A DNA stretch of 64,000 bases. It comes from JAYPHU01 sp038127535 (lineage in GTDB: Bacteria > Pseudomonadota > Alphaproteobacteria > Rhodospirillales > UBA2165). Below are positions 49,438-57,869 of the stretch, piece after piece. The stretch covers positions 124,001 through 188,000 of the forward strand of contig JAYPHU010000002.1 in assembly GCA_038127535.1 (NCBI GenBank). The letters are read 5' to 3'. Positions within the stretch are counted from its first letter, which is position 1. Each line of letters opens with the position of its first letter. A model generated the notes under the pieces. It saw nothing but the letters and a program-made list of their open reading frames with translations, did no database searches and was not told the DNA's origin. The position numbers were made by a program, and so were the translations under genes.

Positions 49438-50691
49438 TTAAATCACGTCGACCGGCATAATCCGATCAATCGGGAAGTGGGTGATCAACTCGGTCTCTTT
49501 CTCGTGCACGATGACCATTTCCTCGATCCGCACGCCCCATTCAAGCGGCTTGCCGTGTTGCGTTTCCAGCGCGAAGACCATGCCTTCCTGGATCTCGATC
49601 GGGTGATCGAGGGACCAGATGCGGGAGATCACCGGCGGGTCGTACTGAGCAAGACCCAGACCATGGCCCCACAAGTTGGCGGCGGCTTGGTCTTCTTCCT
49701 CGTAGCCATAAGCCTCTTTAGCAGATGGCCATTTTTCCGCAATCTCTCTGGTTGTAGCTCCGGGTTTTACCGCGTCGATGGAGGCTTGCAGCCAGTCCAG
49801 GGCCTTCGCGTAGTAATCTTTCTGCTCCTGGCTCGGATTGCCGCCGACGCAATAGGTGCGGTAGTAGCAAGACTTGTAGCCGTTCCAGGTTAGCGCAGCC
49901 AAATCCATAAAGACGATTTCGCCAGGCTGAATGATCCGGTCGGAGAAGTTCCGCCAGTTGGGCCAAGTATTTGGCCCGGAAGATACGATCACATCCTCGA
50001 CATCTTCCATGCCGGGGATGTTGTAAAGAAATTCCATGATATGTGCGGTCACCTGGTTCTCGGTAATGCCGGGCTTCAGGAACTTCATACATTCCCAGTG
50101 GGCCGCGTCGCCAATGGCTCCGACGATCCGCATAATTTCATGCTCGTCCTTATTTTTGACGGCGCGGGCTTCCATCATTGGCGACATACCATCCGCCCAA
50201 GTGATACCCTCCGCCTCAAAAGCTCCAAGCATGTTAATATCAATAAAATCCACACCCAGCTTCTCGCCCTCGACGCCATGGCGTTTCATCTCGTATTTTG
50301 CGGCATCAATAAATTTCTTCACCTGCTGCTGAGAGGCAGGCCCAGCTGCTCCTTTGATCCAGGCGTAGGAGTAGCGAATATTTTCGGGCGGAATCCATGG
50401 GGCGTGGGCTTCAATCTGCATGCCGATATCACCCTGTTCAAACAGGATGGGATCGCCGTCGCCACAGAGCATGGCGTAACGCAGCCCCGGCTTCAGCCGG
50501 TTCCATCCCGGCGTCAGGGTGCTGGTAATATAACGGACGTTTTCGTCGTACATCACAAGAAGGGCGCCGAGGCCGTGCTCTTTCATTTTTTGGCGCGCAC
50601 GCTCGATTCGATGCTTGCGCAGGCGGTCCCAGTTGACCCGTTCCTGCCAATCAACGCCTGTAATACCGAAATTTGCTGTACCAGCGGACAT
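49438..50691 (-). CDS. M24-family (pita-bread fold) protein, altered metal site
   Basis: A 417-residue protein of the creatinase/prolidase/DddP superfamily: N-terminal creatinase-like domain (about residues 20-165), C-terminal catalytic domain from about 175. Metal ligands by position: Asp263 (IVFMDLAAL), His343 (LWGHGLGLAQY), Glu376 (FALETQHG) and Glu390 or 391 (VRIEEMV) are kept. The second Asp, 12 residues after the first, is Cys275 (GYKSCYYRT). The 12-residue spacing is like that of the DMSP lyase DddP rather than PepP (11). It may bind one metal or catalyse a non-peptidase reaction. AGGAGG precedes the ATG. Single-gene unit with a terminator. Confidence 0.83.
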   Translation of the reverse strand: MSAGTANFGITGVDWQERVNWDRLRKHRIERARQKMKEHGLGALLVMYDENVRYITSTLTPGWNRLKPGLRYAMLCGDGDPILFEQGDIGMQIEAHAPWIPPENIRYSYAWIKGAAGPASQQQVKKFIDAAKYEMKRHGVEGEKLGVDFIDINMLGAFEAEGITWADGMSPMMEARAVKNKDEHEIMRIVGAIGDAAHWECMKFLKPGITENQVTAHIMEFLYNIPGMEDVEDVIVSSGPNTWPNWRNFSDRIIQPGEIVFMDLAALTWNGYKSCYYRTYCVGGNPSQEQKDYYAKALDWLQASIDAVKPGATTREIAEKWPSAKEAYGYEEEDQAAANLWGHGLGLAQYDPPVISRIWSLDHPIEIQEGMVFALETQHGKPLEWGVRIEEMVIVHEKETELITHFPIDRIMPVDVI

Positions 50692-50788
50692 AAACTTCCT
50701 CCTAAAACTAAAAATCCCCCTAAAGGAAACAGAGCATTACAAGAATCATTCAGAATGTTTCCCCAAGGTCTTATAGGAATCAATCAGT

Positions 50789-50798
50789 AGAGTACTCT
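50789..50798. promoter_or_regulatory. Possible operator palindrome upstream of the M24 gene
   Basis: Perfect 10-bp palindrome AGAGTACTCT about 98 bases before the M24 start. Nearby (50769-50780) is TCTTATAGGAAT, an 8-of-12 match to the candidate GntR operator. Suggestive only. Confidence 0.3.
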
Positions 50799-50954
50799 GC
50801 TAGGGGAATCAAGCAGGTTTTACCCGCCCCACACCCAAAGTTGACGCGGACGAAAAACGGCGGAATTTCTGCAGAAAGTACGGCAAGAACGCGTATAGCG
50901 GCGGACCATAATGCTACGCATCAATTGGCCCGTGTCAGGGATATTCGCCGAACC

Positions 50955-51953
50955 CTAGCCCAGCTTGACCGGCTGTCCGGTCTCGGCCGACTGGCAAATA
51001 GCCTCGAAGATAGCGATGTTTTCAATCTTCTCTTCGGTGGTGAAGGGATACGGATCGCCGCCCAGAGCCGCCGTCGCCCAGGCCTCGATATTCATTTTGA
51101 CCGTGTCCGCCCACTCATAGGTGCCGGAATCCACCACGCCTTCCTTCTTGCTGATATAGACATAGGTGGGGCCGGGCTCGCTCGGGTGATGGAAATCCTT
51201 GGCCTCGATCCAGCCCTTAGAGCCGTAGACGCAGAACCGCATATACAGTGGCGTCTCTAGGATGCTGCTGAAGTACCCCGTCGCCCCGCTTTTAAACCGG
51301 ACCTGGAACGACAACACGTCCCCGTTGGCGTTGGCCGGGTTGCGGGTCGCAGTCATGGCGAACACTTCGTCCACCGAGCCGAACATGTTGGCGTAAGCGT
51401 CCGTGATGTGAATGCCGGTAGCGGTCATCGCCGCGCCGGGGGATTCAGCTTTGGATATTCGCCAATTGTCGGCCGGCATGTTGGCCAGCTTGTCATGAGA
51501 GAAAGCGGATTCCACATGCATGATCTCGCCTAAGAGGCCGGTCTTTACCAACTCGCGGATTTTGATCATGGCGGGCTCGAACCGGCGCTCGTGCCCAAGG
51601 CCCAGGACCACGCCGGCCGCCTCGCAAGCCGCGACACTGCGCTCCGCGCTGGCCTTACTCAGCGCCAGGGGTTTCTCGCAAAACACGTGCTTGCCGGCGC
51701 CGGCGGCCGCGATGATCTGTTCTTCATGCAGGGAGTGCGGCGTGGCCAGGATCACCGCGTGCACCTCGTCATCGGCCAGGGCGTCGGCTAGAGAGTCGGA
51801 TAGAGTCAGCTTGTGGACTCGAGCGAAGCGCTCCGCCGCCTTCGGATCCACATCAACGCCCCGTGAAAAGCTGATCTTGTCGCTTTTACCCTGCAGGGTC
51901 TCGACGATATGGCGGCCCCACCAGCCCAGCCCGACTATTGCCGTGTTCATCAT
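50955..51953 (-). CDS. Gfo/Idh/MocA-family oxidoreductase
   Basis: A 332-residue dehydrogenase. Rossmann motif AIVGLGWWGRHIVETLQG, catalytic motif FCEKPLALSKAS and C-terminal GIHITDAYANMFGSVDEVF. The third member of this family in the window; the three are not close copies. Two consecutive ATG codons start it. It lies upstream of the M24 gene on the same strand with a 263-base gap in which I see no gene, so it probably has its own promoter. Confidence 0.87.
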   Translation of the reverse strand: MMNTAIVGLGWWGRHIVETLQGKSDKISFSRGVDVDPKAAERFARVHKLTLSDSLADALADDEVHAVILATPHSLHEEQIIAAAGAGKHVFCEKPLALSKASAERSVAACEAAGVVLGLGHERRFEPAMIKIRELVKTGLLGEIMHVESAFSHDKLANMPADNWRISKAESPGAAMTATGIHITDAYANMFGSVDEVFAMTATRNPANANGDVLSFQVRFKSGATGYFSSILETPLYMRFCVYGSKGWIEAKDFHHPSEPGPTYVYISKKEGVVDSGTYEWADTVKMNIEAWATAALGGDPYPFTTEEKIENIAIFEAICQSAETGQPVKLG

Positions 51954-52103
51954 GGTTCAGTCTCTCTTGCCCGTAAAAATCGGCCCTCTACTTATCCTCT
52001 GAGGAAGAAATCGCAAACATTATCCGCCGGCTCGCCCGAGACGGGCCTCTGGCCCCTGCATAGAATTGCTGAAAACAACAACCGCTCAAAAGAAGGAGCT
52101 GTC

Positions 52104-52292
52104 ATGCAGGCGTTTCAGGACACCCCGATCATGCTGGTCGGTAAAATGAACATCATCGAGGACGACGTGGAGACCGAAGTCATCGCCTCGGAGGACTATT
52201 GCGAGGCCACCCACCGGGGGATCAAGTTCATCGAATCCCTCGGCCACGGTAGCGTTGAGGCCTGGCAGGTGCCGCGTACCAAGCTCAATTGA
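52104..52292 (+). CDS. Small hypothetical protein
   Basis: A 62-residue acidic protein, MQAFQDTPIMLVGKMNII followed by EDDVETEVIASEDYCEATHR and a terminal SVEAWQVPRTKLN. AAGGAG stands 6 bases before the ATG, which makes it a credible gene. Convergent with the TRAP operon (15 bases between stops). No family recognised. Confidence 0.58.
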   Translation: MQAFQDTPIMLVGKMNIIEDDVETEVIASEDYCEATHRGIKFIESLGHGSVEAWQVPRTKLN

Positions 52293-52306
52293 CTGAGGGG
52301 ACAGCT

Positions 52307-53620
52307 TTAAGACATCAAGCTTATCGGCCAGGAGACGATGACCGGAAAAAACATCACGATGAGAATAGCTAGAACATCGCAGATTAAAAACGGGATCGCC
52401 GCGCGGTAAATTTCGCTCATCGTCGTGCCCTTAGGCGCCACGCCCTTCATGACGAACAGTCCGGCGCCGAAAGGCGGCGATGTGGATCCGGTCTCGATCG
52501 CGATCAGGTAGAGAACCGAGAACCAAATCGGATCAAACCCGAGCTTCATGACGACCGGGATAAACACCGGCAACGTAACCAGCATGATCGGCACCGGGCT
52601 CATCAGCATGCCCAGCAGGATTACCGTGGCGATCATCAATCCGACAACGACCATCGGGCTGGTGCTTAGGCCCAGCACCACGTTGACCAAGCCTTCCGTC
52701 GCGCCGGTGAAGGCCAGCATCTGCGTAAAGGCCAGGGCCCCGGAGATGATCAACAGCAGCATGACCGAGATTTCCAGGCTGCCAACAATCGCGCGTTTGA
52801 AGACGGTCCAATTCATCCGGCCCTGAGCCGCGGCCAGCAGGAATGTAGCCAAGGCACCGGACGCGGCAGACTCGCTGGGCGTCGCCCATCCGACGAAGAT
52901 AATACCCACCACCATGAAGATGATGAACCCCACCGGCAGAATTTGCGTCACGGTGACCTTGATTTTTTCCGAAAGCGGAATGTGTTTGACCTGAAAGGGC
53001 GGTGCTACGTCCGGATCAACGATGCAGCGGCCGACAATATAGAGGGTATAGAGCACGGCCATGATAATACCCGGCAGAATAATCGCGATCAGGATGCGGC
53101 CGATCGACAGCTCCGCCACCACACCCAAAAGCACGGCGAGACCGCTCGGCGGAATCATGATCGCCAAGCCGCCGCTGCCCAAAATCGGGCCCAGTGACAT
53201 GGGCTTCTTGTATCCCCGTTTCTCCATTTCGGGTACCAGGGAAGATCCCAACAAGGCGATGCTGCCCATGCTGTTGCCTGTCAAGGCCGAGAACAACACG
53301 CCGCCGCCGACGGCCATCAGAGCCAGCCGCCCTTTCAGGCTGCCGAACCATTTGTCGAGGGCATCCAGCAGATTGTAGCCGATGCCGGAATGAAACATGA
53401 TCTCACCCATCACCAGGAAGAGCGCTACCGGCACGAGCGTGAATGTGCTGAGAGATTCAGAAACTTGGATGACCAGCTGGAGCATGCCGGGAAGGCCGCC
53501 GAAGAACAGATACGCCCCAACCACATTGACGACCAGAAAGGCAAACGCCACCGGCATGCCGATGAACATCAGCACGAACAGGGAGCCCATGATGATCAGG
53601 AAGGCTTCGTACCATTCCAT
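52307..53620 (-). CDS. dctM: TRAP transporter large permease
   Basis: A 437-residue integral membrane protein with about 12 hydrophobic segments, belonging to the DctM / ion transporter superfamily. Features: FLIIMGSLFVLMFIGMPVAF at the N-terminus, AVGGGVLFSALTGNSMGSIA, and TGSTSPPFGAGLFVMKG near the C-terminus, a typical DctM signature. It drives Na+- or H+-coupled uptake with DctQ and DctP. Its ATG overlaps the DctQ stop (ATGA). The ligand is probably an organic acid. Confidence 0.92.
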   Translation of the reverse strand: MEWYEAFLIIMGSLFVLMFIGMPVAFAFLVVNVVGAYLFFGGLPGMLQLVIQVSESLSTFTLVPVALFLVMGEIMFHSGIGYNLLDALDKWFGSLKGRLALMAVGGGVLFSALTGNSMGSIALLGSSLVPEMEKRGYKKPMSLGPILGSGGLAIMIPPSGLAVLLGVVAELSIGRILIAIILPGIIMAVLYTLYIVGRCIVDPDVAPPFQVKHIPLSEKIKVTVTQILPVGFIIFMVVGIIFVGWATPSESAASGALATFLLAAAQGRMNWTVFKRAIVGSLEISVMLLLIISGALAFTQMLAFTGATEGLVNVVLGLSTSPMVVVGLMIATVILLGMLMSPVPIMLVTLPVFIPVVMKLGFDPIWFSVLYLIAIETGSTSPPFGAGLFVMKGVAPKGTTMSEIYRAAIPFLICDVLAILIVMFFPVIVSWPISLMS

Positions 53621-54153
53621 CAGGTCTGCTCCTCACCGTGCCCGCCGGAAACAGCTAGCGGGAGACCAAGAAGCACGCGCAATCCCCGCCGAACAAACTG
53701 GAAGCCCAGGAGAAAGAGACCAAAGGGCACGACGGCGGTGATCCAAAACGTCAGCGGCGCCATGATGGTGGGCTCTCGAATGTCGTTCTGGAATTGATCA
53801 ATAACCGTGAGAATTCCGAACCAGCAGACAATGAAGCACGCTAGCGCAGCGACCCAGGACAAAACAAACTGTACGATTTTGGCAACACGCGCGCTCATGT
53901 AGCCGACAAGCAAGTCGATGGAGACATGTCTATCTTTTCCCAGAACCCAGGCGGCGGCGAGAAACGTCAAATAGAGAAGCGTGATCTCGCTGAGCTCAAC
54001 CAACCACGGGTTTGAGATATGCAAAAAAGACCGGGTGAAAATTTCGGCGCAAATCGCCAGAGTAATGAGCACCATCATGGTGCAGGCGATGGCCGCCAAA
54101 ACCTGATTGAACCTGTCAAACCAGGCCACGAGGGAGGTGAGAAAATTGCTCAC
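53620..54153 (-). CDS. dctQ: TRAP transporter small permease
   Basis: A 177-residue protein with four hydrophobic segments (AIACTMMVLITLAICAEIF, LLYLTFLAAAWVLG, FVLSWVAALACFIVCWFGIL and TAVVPFGLFLLGFQFV). It pairs with DctM in the membrane. The start is a GTG at 54153 after GGGAGG. It lies between the DctP and DctM genes and overlaps the latter. Confidence 0.88.
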   Translation of the reverse strand: MSNFLTSLVAWFDRFNQVLAAIACTMMVLITLAICAEIFTRSFLHISNPWLVELSEITLLYLTFLAAAWVLGKDRHVSIDLLVGYMSARVAKIVQFVLSWVAALACFIVCWFGILTVIDQFQNDIREPTIMAPLTFWITAVVPFGLFLLGFQFVRRGLRVLLGLPLAVSGGHGEEQT

Positions 54154-54201
54154 GGCGCGAAAGCCTATCTCATCCGGTCAAAAATTGTAGGGGCAAAAGA
54201 T

Positions 54202-54240
54202 TACCTGGCCGGCCATTGGTACAAAATCACCGGCCAGGTA
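54202..54240 (-). terminator. Intra-operon hairpin between dctP and dctQ
   Basis: Perfect 11-bp stem TACCTGGCCGG / CCGGCCAGGTA with a 17-base loop in the 108-base gap between dctP and dctQ. It probably reduces downstream expression or protects dctP mRNA, so binding protein exceeds permease. No T-run. Confidence 0.6.
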
Positions 54241-54261
54241 CTAACGATTAGACCAAACTGA

Positions 54262-55242
54262 TTACTTCATCAGCATTTTCTGAAGCTTCGGACCATTTTC
54301 GGCGTCCTTAGCCTTGACCGCATTCCAGGCTGCTTCGAGAACGGTCTTGCTGAATTTTTCGGTTTCAGCCGCCGAGAAAACGACTTCCTTGACGCCGTCT
54401 TTCTTCAATTGGGCGTAGCCGTCTTTCAGGCTGGCATCCCAGCTGGCTTCGTAGGCGGCCGGGTCCGCGTTACGCACAAAGTCGATGACCTTGGCTTGGG
54501 TCGGGGCCGGCACTTTCGCCCAGGCCTTCGGATTTGCCAGCAAGTGGAACGTCGCCCGGTAAAAACCAGGGGAGACATAGGCGCCGATGAGTCCCTTGAA
54601 CTGCTTCGCAACGCCGGAAACGCCGGTCGCGAACCCTTTCACGACACCGCGTTCCATCGCCGTGTAAATTTGGGTCATGGGCAGAACAACCGGGTTCCCG
54701 CCCAGCGCCTTGACGGCCGGCGCAATCGCCGGGAACACGCGGATCTTCAACCCCTTGAGATCATCCAGTTTCTCAATCGGGTCTTTTAGGAAAATATGGA
54801 AGCGGAGCTGCGACACCGGCAGTTCACCGATGTAAACCAGGCCTTTCGGCTCGTGCAACTTAGCCATCAGGTCATGGTAGCCGGTGGACTTGATGTCGTT
54901 GTACTGTCGATTGGAATAGTTGGCCGATCCGGACACGCTCAAGATGCCGTTGGCGTAGCTCGGGCTGGTGAGCGTCATATCGACGGACCCCAAGCGAACC
55001 GCGTTGGGCTGCTTGAACTGCGGCACCACTTCTGGACCGCCCCGCCAATCAACCTGGAACTCGCCCTTCATCTTCGCGTTCAGCCGATTGATAAATCCGT
55101 CAAAGGTTTGCCCGATGGGGGTTTTCTTCGGCAGCATGGAAACGAGCTTGAGCGTCACCTCCGCTGCATATGCCTGGGACGCGGTGAACCCGATAAATGA
55201 AACGGCCAGCGCCACGGTGGTGCCTAACAAAATTTTCTTCAT
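54262..55242 (-). CDS. dctP: TRAP transporter substrate-binding protein
   Basis: A 326-residue periplasmic protein with a signal peptide (ILLGTTVALAVSFIGF, cleavage after AYA) and the DctP domain: VSMLPKKTPIGQTFDGFINR, LDDLKGLKIRVFPAIAPAV with the ligand-binding Arg, NPVVLPMTQIYTAMERGVVK and GFATGVSGVAKQFKGL. GAGAGGA precedes the ATG. First gene of dctPQM. Unlike the DctP-like protein at 31988, this one is exported. Confidence 0.9.
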   Translation of the reverse strand: MKKILLGTTVALAVSFIGFTASQAYAAEVTLKLVSMLPKKTPIGQTFDGFINRLNAKMKGEFQVDWRGGPEVVPQFKQPNAVRLGSVDMTLTSPSYANGILSVSGSANYSNRQYNDIKSTGYHDLMAKLHEPKGLVYIGELPVSQLRFHIFLKDPIEKLDDLKGLKIRVFPAIAPAVKALGGNPVVLPMTQIYTAMERGVVKGFATGVSGVAKQFKGLIGAYVSPGFYRATFHLLANPKAWAKVPAPTQAKVIDFVRNADPAAYEASWDASLKDGYAQLKKDGVKEVVFSAAETEKFSKTVLEAAWNAVKAKDAENGPKLQKMLMK

Positions 55243-55455
55243 AGTACTGATCCTCTCTGTGATGAAGTTGATGGTTACTCGTGAATAGTCAGGGCTGGCC
55301 CTCGCCGGCCCGAATGAGTGCTCGTCCGGTATGCTGAAAATCCGTCGTATTCGACCTCAATGTGGATTGAGCCCATGGTAACATCACCGCCATAATCCGC
55401 AATAACGGGCTGATTTCGAACCACAAATTCCATTATTGCGCATTATCCCGATCCT

Positions 55456-56514
55456 TTATCCTAAATGTTGGGCGAGTTCCGCCTGCAGGTGCATGAGCGC
55501 CGGCATACCCGTTCGATCCCGCCGTCCGAGTCCGCATTCCGTTGAAATACTAAACGTATCCAAGTGACTCCGGGCCACCTTCACCCGGGACAGATTTTCG
55601 TCAATGCCCTGACTATCGTGGACCAACCCCAACACAACTTCTGTGTCAGACGGAAGCGCAAGCTTCTCCAGCGGCGCATAGAATGCGTTGTCCCCGCGAT
55701 CCACCGGAACCGGCATATGGATAAAATCGATCCGCCGCGCGACCTGTTCGGCAATGGCGTTGGAAACCTTCACACACATGCCCAGATCATCCGGTTCCTT
55801 CCAATGGCGATTGTTCATGCTGCCGTAACAAAGGTGGTACCCCAACTCGATGGTCTCGGGGATATGGTCCCCCAATGCCGCAAGCTTTCCGATCAACACA
55901 TCCCAGGAACGATCAAACACCGCCGGGAACACCTGTTCAAAGATGCTCATTTCCGTGGCGACATCCCACTGGATGGACAGATGTTCGTGGGGGACGGCAT
56001 CCGCAATTCGGTCAACCTCCTGAAGCACCGCTTTCTCGTAGACCGGCAATATCTGTTCTTGGGAGTCATAAGCTGCAAACGAATAGACGGGCGCAAATGG
56101 CGTCGGGATCGCCACCAAAAATCTTGCCGATGAGGAAACGACGCCGGCTTCCTGTTGCCGGACAAAACTCGAATAGGACTCGATGGCCTCTCTGGCAAAG
56201 CCAAGATCGGAAAAATCCAAGTCACCGGCGCTCTTTCCCGGTGCAAACGTAAAGGGCGCATGGAGCTGGTAGTCCCGTTCTCTGTCTTCGATCTGTCTTA
56301 AAGCGTCTTGTTTCTGAAAAGCGGCAAGCTGCCAGCCGATCCAGTTTTTCCGGGCGCCGGTCTCTCCGTCGGGATACCGACTGCAGCAGGCCTTCAGTAT
56401 GGGGCCGACCAGCTCAAAAACCTCATCGGCGGTGTCCAAGGGGATGCTGCCGACCAGATGGACGGCATTTTTCGCGGGCGCTCCCTGAGGACGAGTTGAA
56501 GAGGTTTCATCCAT
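55456..56514 (-). CDS. MetE-like (cobalamin-independent methionine synthase superfamily) protein
   Basis: A 352-residue TIM-barrel. The C-terminal motif FSISTECGLGRRDR resembles the zinc-binding Cys region of MetE (SPDCGL), and HLVGSIPLDTADEVF at the N-terminus resembles the MetE entry HVGSxPR. A central LSIQWDVATEM matches the MetE IQxDxPE block. It lacks the MetE N-terminal folate domain. It probably binds a thiol or methyl donor. A His that would complete the zinc site is less clear. It has its own regulatory region with two palindromes. Possibly co-expressed with the TRAP operon, 213 bases downstream. Confidence 0.72.
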   Translation of the reverse strand: MDETSSTRPQGAPAKNAVHLVGSIPLDTADEVFELVGPILKACCSRYPDGETGARKNWIGWQLAAFQKQDALRQIEDRERDYQLHAPFTFAPGKSAGDLDFSDLGFAREAIESYSSFVRQQEAGVVSSSARFLVAIPTPFAPVYSFAAYDSQEQILPVYEKAVLQEVDRIADAVPHEHLSIQWDVATEMSIFEQVFPAVFDRSWDVLIGKLAALGDHIPETIELGYHLCYGSMNNRHWKEPDDLGMCVKVSNAIAEQVARRIDFIHMPVPVDRGDNAFYAPLEKLALPSDTEVVLGLVHDSQGIDENLSRVKVARSHLDTFSISTECGLGRRDRTGMPALMHLQAELAQHLG

Positions 56515-56527
56515 CGCTTGGTTTGTA

Positions 56528-56564
56528 TGTTTTATATATGAAACAATTGTTTATATATAAAACA
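56528..56564. promoter_or_regulatory. Tandem palindromic operators
   Basis: Two similar palindromes, TGTTTTATATATGAAACA (56528-56545) and TGTTTATATATAAAACA (56548-56564), separated by 2 bases, in an AT-rich block starting 13 bases before the MetE-like start codon. The layout is typical of a TetR- or GntR-type repressor binding as two dimers. No regulator gene is adjacent. Confidence 0.65.
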
Positions 56565-56634
56565 ATATATCGGTGCGCATGTCAATGCCTGGATGATCGG
56601 TCAGCCTTTCTGCTACCCTCCCCATGGCGCGTCA

Positions 56635-56885
56635 CCCCCGAGTCTTGTGCCCGGACTTGTTCCGGGTATCAGAAGCCAAGTCTCGGGGGACGATGGGCGT
56701 GAGCAGAGCAAGTAGAGGGGCCGAATGGACCCCCGACAANNNNNNNNNNNNNNNNNNNNNNNNNNNNNNNNNNNNNNNNNNNNNNNNNNNNNNNNNNNNN
56801 NNNNNNNNNNNNNNNNNNNNNNNNNNNNNNNNNNNNNNNATGGACCCCCGACAACTGCTGCGCATACCCGGATCAGGCCCGGGCA
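56635..56885. repeat. Nested palindromic repeats flanking an assembly gap
   Basis: CCCCCGAGTCTTG (56635-56647) and CCAAGTCTCGGGGG (56676-56689) are the arms of one element, and the element TGCCCGGACTTGTTCCGGGTATC (positions 56648-56670) is inserted in its loop. After the gap, TACCCGGATCAGGCCCGGGCA (56865-56885) is another REP unit. Confidence 0.72.
56740..56839. other. Assembly gap (100 N)
   Basis: Exactly 100 undefined bases. Both flanks carry the same 15-mer ATGGACCCCCGACAA (56725-56739 and 56840-56854), so the contigs may overlap and the real gap may be zero. Confidence 0.98.
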
Positions 56886-56934
56886 CAAGGGCCAGGGGCG
56901 ACGCAGTAAGAATAGGGAGAAGAGACCTACCCCC

Positions 56935-57753
56935 CTACAGCACCGGGCCCGGTGATTTCAGGGCATTCTCCATCAAATCTGTGGTCACTATCTCAAACGC
57001 CTCGTCGACTGAATCCGTAATCGTGAACAACTCCACATCCTCGGGGCTGATAGTGCCGTATTCTAGGAACGTGTCGAAGTCCCCGACCCGGTCCCAGTAG
57101 TCCTTGCCGTAGAGCACGATGTTAATCTGCTTGGTCAGCTTGCCGGTCTGATCCAGGGTCAGCACCTCGAACAGCTCATCCATGGTGCCGAAGCCGCCGG
57201 GGAAGACGATCACGGTCTTGGCCGGGTACAGGAACCAGAACTTGCGCATGAAGAAATAGTGGAACTCGAAGCAGAGCTCCCGGGTGATGTAGGGGTTATC
57301 GTGCTGTTCGAACGGCAGGGAAATATTGAGCCCGATATTGATCCCCTTGGCCTCGGACGCGCCCCGGTTAGCCGCCTCCATGATCCCCGGCCCGCCGCCG
57401 GTGCAGACCACAAATCGCCGGTTATGCTCGTCCCCCAATTCCTTGGACCAGATCGTGAGACGCTTGGAGAGCTCCCGCGCATCCTCATAGAAGCGCGACA
57501 TTCTCACATCCCGCTCGGCGGTCTCTAGCCCCTCTCCCGACTTCCGCGCGGCGGCCAGCAAAGCCTCCGCCTCTTTCTTTGATTTGAACCGGGCCGAGCC
57601 GAAGAATACGATCGTGTCCTTGATGCCGTATTTCTCGAACCGGACTTCGGGCTCCAGATACTCCGCCTGGATGCGGATGGAGCGCGCCGCACGGGAGTTC
57701 AGGAAATCTAGGTTCTTGTAGGCCTTGACCGGTCCGCTGTTATTCGTCGCCAT
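56935..57753 (-). CDS. LOG-family (TIGR00730) Rossmann-fold protein
   Basis: A 272-residue protein of the LOG / lysine-decarboxylase-like family, whose characterised members are cytokinin riboside 5'-monophosphate phosphoribohydrolases or nucleotide hydrolases. Both motifs are present: FPGGFGTMDELFEVLT (PGGxGTxxE) and GGGPGIMEAANRGASEAKG. An extra N-terminal 60-residue helix precedes the core, as in the longer bacterial class. GGGACAGC precedes the ATG. Divergent from the Rieske gene. Confidence 0.87.
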   Translation of the reverse strand: MATNNSGPVKAYKNLDFLNSRAARSIRIQAEYLEPEVRFEKYGIKDTIVFFGSARFKSKKEAEALLAAARKSGEGLETAERDVRMSRFYEDARELSKRLTIWSKELGDEHNRRFVVCTGGGPGIMEAANRGASEAKGINIGLNISLPFEQHDNPYITRELCFEFHYFFMRKFWFLYPAKTVIVFPGGFGTMDELFEVLTLDQTGKLTKQINIVLYGKDYWDRVGDFDTFLEYGTISPEDVELFTITDSVDEAFEIVTTDLMENALKSPGPVL

Positions 57754-57869
57754 GTGATGCTGTCCCTGTTTGAAACTATGCCGGCCAGTCTAGCAAAGCC
57801 GGGGCCCGGCTCATAACCGTTTGAATTCCCCCACGTCTTGGATAAAATTTCGGCCGAGGGGGAGAAAGC

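Noticed and set aside
49438..50691. Calling the M24 protein DddP (DMSP lyase)
   Set aside because: Two of the DddP metal Asp positions are Ala and Cys and overall similarity cannot be measured here; only the spacing agrees.
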